Position numbers and translations under genes: made by a program. From positions 13,380,001 through 13,444,000 of the forward strand of contig CM072873.1 in NCBI GenBank assembly GCA_036937835.1: DNA of 64,000 nt, given 5' to 3'. The notes beneath the pieces were generated by a model. The model was not told the origin of the DNA, searched no databases, and saw nothing but the letters and a program-made list of their open reading frames with translations. The DNA comes from Pampus argenteus (lineage: Eukaryota > Chordata > Actinopteri > Scombriformes > Stromateidae). Below are positions 58,801 to 64,000 of the stretch, in pieces (positions within the stretch are counted from its first letter, which is position 1; the number at the start of each line of letters is the position of its first letter).

Positions 58801-61800
58801 ATGACTTACCCCAAAACTCCACCCACACCACCCGCGGCCATACTTTCATATATTCACGCACATCCTCTTGACATGGTGGAAGTGGTGGGACTGAAAGGGA
58901 TGTGGATACAATGTCCAGAGACTCCAGAAAACTTTAATATGCACTTGAAAATTAATATATTATATAGATACTTTAATATTTTGAAATTCATGTTAACTAT
59001 TCTTTCAAAATCCTTGTAAATCAGTGCTGAAGTGATCCAAAGTGAGTATTTGATGCTTTTTGTCTGGTTTTATATCATCGTAAACTGGATGTCTTGCAGT
59101 TTTGGAGTTTTAGTCAGACAAAGCAAGAAAATAATTTGCAGATTAATCAGTAATAAAAACATTAGCTGCCGCCCTATTGCAAATAAATCTGTAAGATTTA
59201 AAGTAGGAACAAATCTTTTAGACAAATAGTGATTGCATACTAATAATGCCTAATATGCACAAGGGTTCCCCATCATTCTCTGTACAGGTTCCTTTACTGT
59301 TAAATGACCTTTAAAAACACATTTTTTATTCTCATTTTCTTAGTTTCTATTTGCAAAGTACTTTCTAATAATGGTTTTAAAAGTGTTTCAGATTCATCAT
59401 TACTGTTAAGGAACTAAATTCTCTGTTGAAGCCAGTTGCTGTAACTGAACTTGTCACCACAAGGAGAGCAGAGACGAAGGAGAAAGAGGAAGAGGAGGGA
59501 GTTTGTGGGCCCACGGATCAGGAACTTGTTTAACTCACCCAAATCTGAAGAGATTAGAGTGGGAAGTGGTCAAAGGGTTTAGACTATATCGGTACAATGG
59601 GGCCGAGAGGATTAGAGGTGGATTCGCCAAGCCCCTGCGATGCCCTTCATCTCTGGGGGTCCACAGCCAGAGCACCTTTGTTGGGTTAACTAACAGCACT
59701 TCCCATGAACGCAGTGAACAGACCAATCCCTTTTTAATGATGCAGGGAAAATTCCATCGGCCCTGATTACCACAATGCTTTCGAAAGCCGCCATTGTCCG
59801 ACACACCATGTTGAGCTTTTAAACTGTGCAGCCAGGCGAGTTGACTGCAAGGCGTTTGAAGTCTACTTGTAGTATTTAAGCCTGGTAGAAATAACCTCTA
59901 CTAAAACAATGCTGATATGTGCTTTTACGTTATTGTTGAAGCATAATGCTAACACTAGCCCTGCCAGGGATGTAATTGTCACTGTGGCCACCCATGCTTA
60001 AAATATATGCAGTATGGAACTAATGGGTTGTGATATAGTGCTATTAAATGTTGAACGTGTATATGAAAGGAAAAAGATTTGTTGGTGATTGCCCACATTA
60101 TCTTACACTGTCCCCTTGTGAGATCCTGTTGTCTTTAGAGCTATACATTAGATGAGCTGCAGATTGAAGTCTACTGAAACATCCCTCACTTACACATTTG
60201 AAGAAATCATTTTATTGGTTGAACTAAACTTCTGTGGATCAGGCCCAAAGATGCATAGCTGGCAAATCTCGGTAAAAAAAGAACTCAATATATGAAAAAT
60301 TTATGCCAACTACAGTTTTCTATCATTCATAAATTTTATAAGACACTGGTTATACTTCGGATGGCTGTACAGTAGTAGAATTGTTTCCAGGAATCCATCC
60401 AGATACTTGGAAAAGTAGGCTTTCACAAAGAGACACGTCAGCATAAACGTCTTGATGAGGCCTGAGACATAGAGGTGCCAAACATGTATCATTCGTGTTG
60501 CAACCTGAGTACTTGCTAGACCAATTCTTGTATTGTTTGTTTAGTCATTTAGTGCCTGCATCAATTGAGCACTTTCATTTCACATTACCCCTCTTTTTTC
60601 TATGTAGTAAGACCTTTTGAAATTTAAGGTCCACTCAGACCATTACCTCCCTGAGCCTTTTTGTATTCTTTGATGTATTCACAACCAAAATCCAATACTG
60701 TGTTTGTTCCAGCTGTTTGCTGTAACATTACTCTGTATATTAACAGCACAACAGCCAAGCTAGCTTCCATTTGTATAAATATCCTGTGTTGACATTTGTT
60801 TACTTGAACTGCCATTGAACATTGGTGTGAAACGATTCATTAAAAAAGAAGCCCTTTCCCTGATTCTGAGGAACTGACACCAAAGCTTGATATTTACTGT
60901 TGATGTTTTAGATTATTTTTTTGCTGCCAAATTTTAATGTAGATGATTTTACCTGATGCCATCTGAAGCATCTTGCTGCTGCAAATCCTGTCCATCTGTA
61001 CACCTCAGGTGGGTTAAAATTATCACCAAGAGTGATTTGCTGTTATTAGTTGACCCGCTATCCCATCTGCAGAACACACACAGACCAGTGGACCCATGTG
61101 TCAGGACAGGCCTGGTGGTGTAATGGTCGATACCACACAGGACCACAGATGGGTCCCTGCACAGTGGAGCTGGTGGCTGGCGCCACAGCCTGGGCGCTGG
61201 CCAGATGGGCCACCCTGAGAGAAGCTCAGCCTGTCAGGCCCAAACAGGCTGATCTTATTACTGTGGGCCAAGATTGGAGTCTGGTTCCACACATACATAC
61301 ATCATCAGGGGAATCCACATTATCATGCCTCACTGTCACAGGCTGGATTCACTCTGCTGTGTGTGTGTGTGTGTTTCACCTGTGTGGTTTGTCAACTGTT
61401 TTCATTTCTGTTCAAACCAGAAAAATCTGGTTTTATGTGGGTTTTCAATGTTTAGATGACAAAAAACTTAATACTGATTCCAGGCAAATGGTGCCCTCTC
61501 AGGTTTCTTAGGACATGGTAGTAGTAATACTAAAAGAGACACAATAGTAGTTAATGTAATCAGAGTTTCAACCTCAGATACTAAAATGTTAATGAACAAA
61601 GCTCTAAAAATTCCCAAATATAAACAAGTGCAGAACGTTAGTGACTCAGTATGCTCAGTAAAACAGTTCCCAAGATAAATAAAAGTTTAAAAAGCTGAAT
61701 TTTGTTTAGATCAAAGGTCTGACAGCAGTGCTACATTCCTGTTAAAGTGGAGTATCAGGGTAACAAGAACACAGTTGCCCATATGGGCTGCTATCTGCTT

Positions 61801-64000
61801 TCACCTAATGGCTGAACTCCATGTGTAGGTCATGTGCAGTTATTTATTGTTTTCTGTCATCTGCTGTGGTGTTTTCATAATCAAGAAGAGGAGAGACTAA
61901 AGAAATCTGAAAATATCCACGTTTTAGAAGCTGGAACCTCGACAATTTGATAAATCTTTTTGATCAATCAATTATCAAAATATTTGGCGATTAATTTGGT
62001 GCAACCAAAAAATTTAATCTGAAGAAAAATATTAATTTGAGAATTACAAGATGTGTTTTAATCTGTTGAATTAAATGATGCAGTTGTAACTTGGTATGAT
62101 GGCTCCATTATTGGCTAATTATGATGAAAACTGTGAACAGTGTTAATCAATGTTATATTTTGCAACTGCCAAATCAGCTGTATTGAGTTGTCATTCACTC
62201 CAACCCTTAATTTTCCATCTGCAACCAATAATTATATACATATATCCGAGAGGCAGGGCCTAATGTTGCGTGCTGCCAAAAAGAAATGCATTTTCATCCT
62301 GTGCTGGTTTTTGTCCTCAAACTGACAGCTCTGAACGATGAATGAGAACCATCTCACAAGGTCAAGGTCACGGTTTGGGCTGATTTAGGCTCCAATGCCT
62401 TTCTTATTGTCAGAGGCGTCTTCTTTGAAATTCACACAACATAAAGTCAGGTTTAACTGGTAGCATTAGTAGGGCATGTGGGGGTTTGTAATATCCATAA
62501 GAGTGAAGCAAGATGGATCGATAGGTTTCCTTACTGCACATTTGGGTGATTAAGTTTATTATTTGGCCCGCAGCTACATTAGCATGTAATTATCCTGGGT
62601 ATCCTACAGAGGGAAGCATATATAACTTTTGAGAACAAAGGAGGATCGCAGTGATCACCTGAGTCTCTTTTCGAATGCGCGAACAAAAACAACATGGAAG
62701 CACTCGGGCTGGTTGCTTAGGTCTGGGACTGTGTTTTGCTCTGCGGTTTCCATCAGTCTGCCTCCTTTCTGCTTTTCTCTGTTTCCCCATTTCTTTCCAT
62801 CCCCTAGCAAACATTTCTCCCCGACTCTTTTGTTTGCCAAGATCCAGGTTACCATGGCTACCAACTGGCGCTTTATGAGCACCTCATCCCTCATCTAAAT
62901 ATTCCTAGTTATCTATGCTAATGAAATGCACACACCATTATCTGGCTTAATGAAATACACTCTGTTGTCTATGATTAGAAGGAGAAAGCTTTATTTCTCA
63001 GTAGTCTATTGTTGCAGTGTTCCCTAGCTGCAATAACAACTGTACCACTATTGGAGCTGCGAGGTCTTTCAGGCTCTTTTCTCTTCTGAGCCTTGGACAA
63101 TAAAGAAACACTGTCCAGTTGCTGTGAGTAGCCCGGCTATGCGGCTTCTGTGCTACACTGGCTGTTTGATTGCACTAATTGGCCTGTCAGCACTCTCTTT
63201 GCCTTCTGATAGACTCACTGTTCCTGCGAGTTTTGCTTTGCCAGTGCGGCCCATTAAAAAAAAAAAAAACAGATTATAACAATTAAATCTTAATCCTGAT
63301 TTTGACATAACAGGCTGCAAAAGAACCATACTAAGAAAAGCAAGCACAAGCAAAAAATAAAACATCATTATCTAACAGTATCTGAAATCTAAATATGTGC
63401 CTCTTTTGTGGTTTTGTGTGTGAGGAAAAAAAAGCCCCATCAACTCCTACAAACACTATTTACCTCTGTTGAGTTTTCAGTGTTTTTTGCAACCCTTTTA
63501 AATATCAAGGCGTTCATAAAACAGATATACCGTAAAAATGTGCATCTGATATCACTTGTTCCCTCTCAGTGATAAAAAAAAGAGAGTAAGTGAAGTGAAA
63601 ATAACAGTAAGTGTGTACTTCGTGCGAGCGCATCTGTGTGCTGGTGTCTATTTCCAATTCAGTCTGGGGTAATATCTGCAGATTGGGTGGTTAAGTCACT
63701 CTGCATTTCATGAGCCAGTCCTGTCACTAACAGTTATCTCCTCACTGCCCTCTGAGGAGTTGTCTAGGTGAAATGATTCTCTGAAGCTCTGAATAATGCA
63801 TGAAATTACGTAATGCAAATGGAGGCTTTATTTCCCCTGCCTCTTGCAGACGCCGGGGCCGGGGCCACTGTATTAGAACAGCAAAGGAGAAACAGTGGGA
63901 GTCCCCAGAGTAAAGGAACTACAGCAGAGAGCAAAAAGGTCAATGATAAAACCCAAGGTTTCTCCTCACATTCAGCTTTATAACGTCTGAGTTGGAGTTA
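54420..64000. other. Gene-poor region upstream of nanos1
   Basis: No convincing exon on either strand over 9.6 kb. It includes a GT microsatellite at about 55817-55866, GT/CA-rich simple sequence at 58225-58395 and 58600-58625, and a repeat-like segment near 56835-56880 (AAGGCAATTCAAAAAGTGCTTTA, a common fish interspersed motif). It may hold nanos1 enhancers, but none can be named from one sequence. Confidence 0.5.
55817..55866. repeat. GT microsatellite
   Basis: An uninterrupted (TG)n run of about 24 units. Simple sequence with no other signal. Confidence 0.9.

Noticed and set aside
58199..58871. Minus- and plus-strand frames of 97-140 codons near 58.2-58.9 kb
   Set aside because: They are driven by GT/CA simple sequence (Cys-Val or Thr-His runs), with no conserved domain or splice context.

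Overview
The window comes from a vertebrate nuclear genome, almost certainly a teleost fish. It carries spliced genes with GT-AG introns, fish-typical repeats, and recognisable orthologs of loxl3, mrps26 and nanos1 plus a neuronal-type intermediate filament gene. There are no prokaryotic features.

Left third (1-30.9 kb), repeat-dominated. A 3.58-kb block (1-3579) recurs base for base, as far as I could compare, at 18970-22548. Between the two copies sits an apparently intact giant Helentron (Helitron2-type rolling-circle transposon) gene on the minus strand. Its last exon (7459-15744) is a single uninterrupted frame of about 2,760 codons. Eight small upstream exons (15902-18249) with consistent phases and canonical splice sites join it in frame. 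The predicted product is about 3,115 aa: an SGNH/GDSL-hydrolase-like domain, a Pro/Ala minisatellite linker, a C76-like deubiquitinase fold (with a degenerate copy before it), an OTU protease, basic 18-aa repeats, a Cys-rich DUF6570-like region, Helitron N-domain, HUH Rep nuclease, PIF1-like helicase and a C-terminal AP-type endonuclease. From 22.5 to 30.9 kb there is a head-to-tail array of four 1.9-2.2-kb non-coding monomers; two of them are identical. A fifth, truncated relative lies at 3.5-5.6 kb.

Right two thirds (32.6-64 kb), ordinary genic DNA. A 3'-partial loxl3 gene (+) runs from the second half of SRCR2 to the lysyl oxidase stop codon. It contains two homologous, phase-matched exons for the first half of SRCR4, which look like mutually exclusive alternatives. 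Its 5' exons are not visible, so the Helentron and satellite block probably lies inside a very large loxl3 intron. Next come mrps26 (-, four exons), a type IV-like intermediate filament gene (-, three exons, very short tail) with a TATA box, and single-exon nanos1 (-). From 54.4 to 64 kb I see no coding sequence.

The host genes are not functionally linked. The Helentron domains plausibly act together: Rep/helicase for rolling-circle transposition, endonuclease for target or end cleavage, and the protease and hydrolase domains for an unknown accessory role such as self-processing, deubiquitination or deacylation. All exon structures were read by eye from splice consensus and reading frame, with no transcript evidence.
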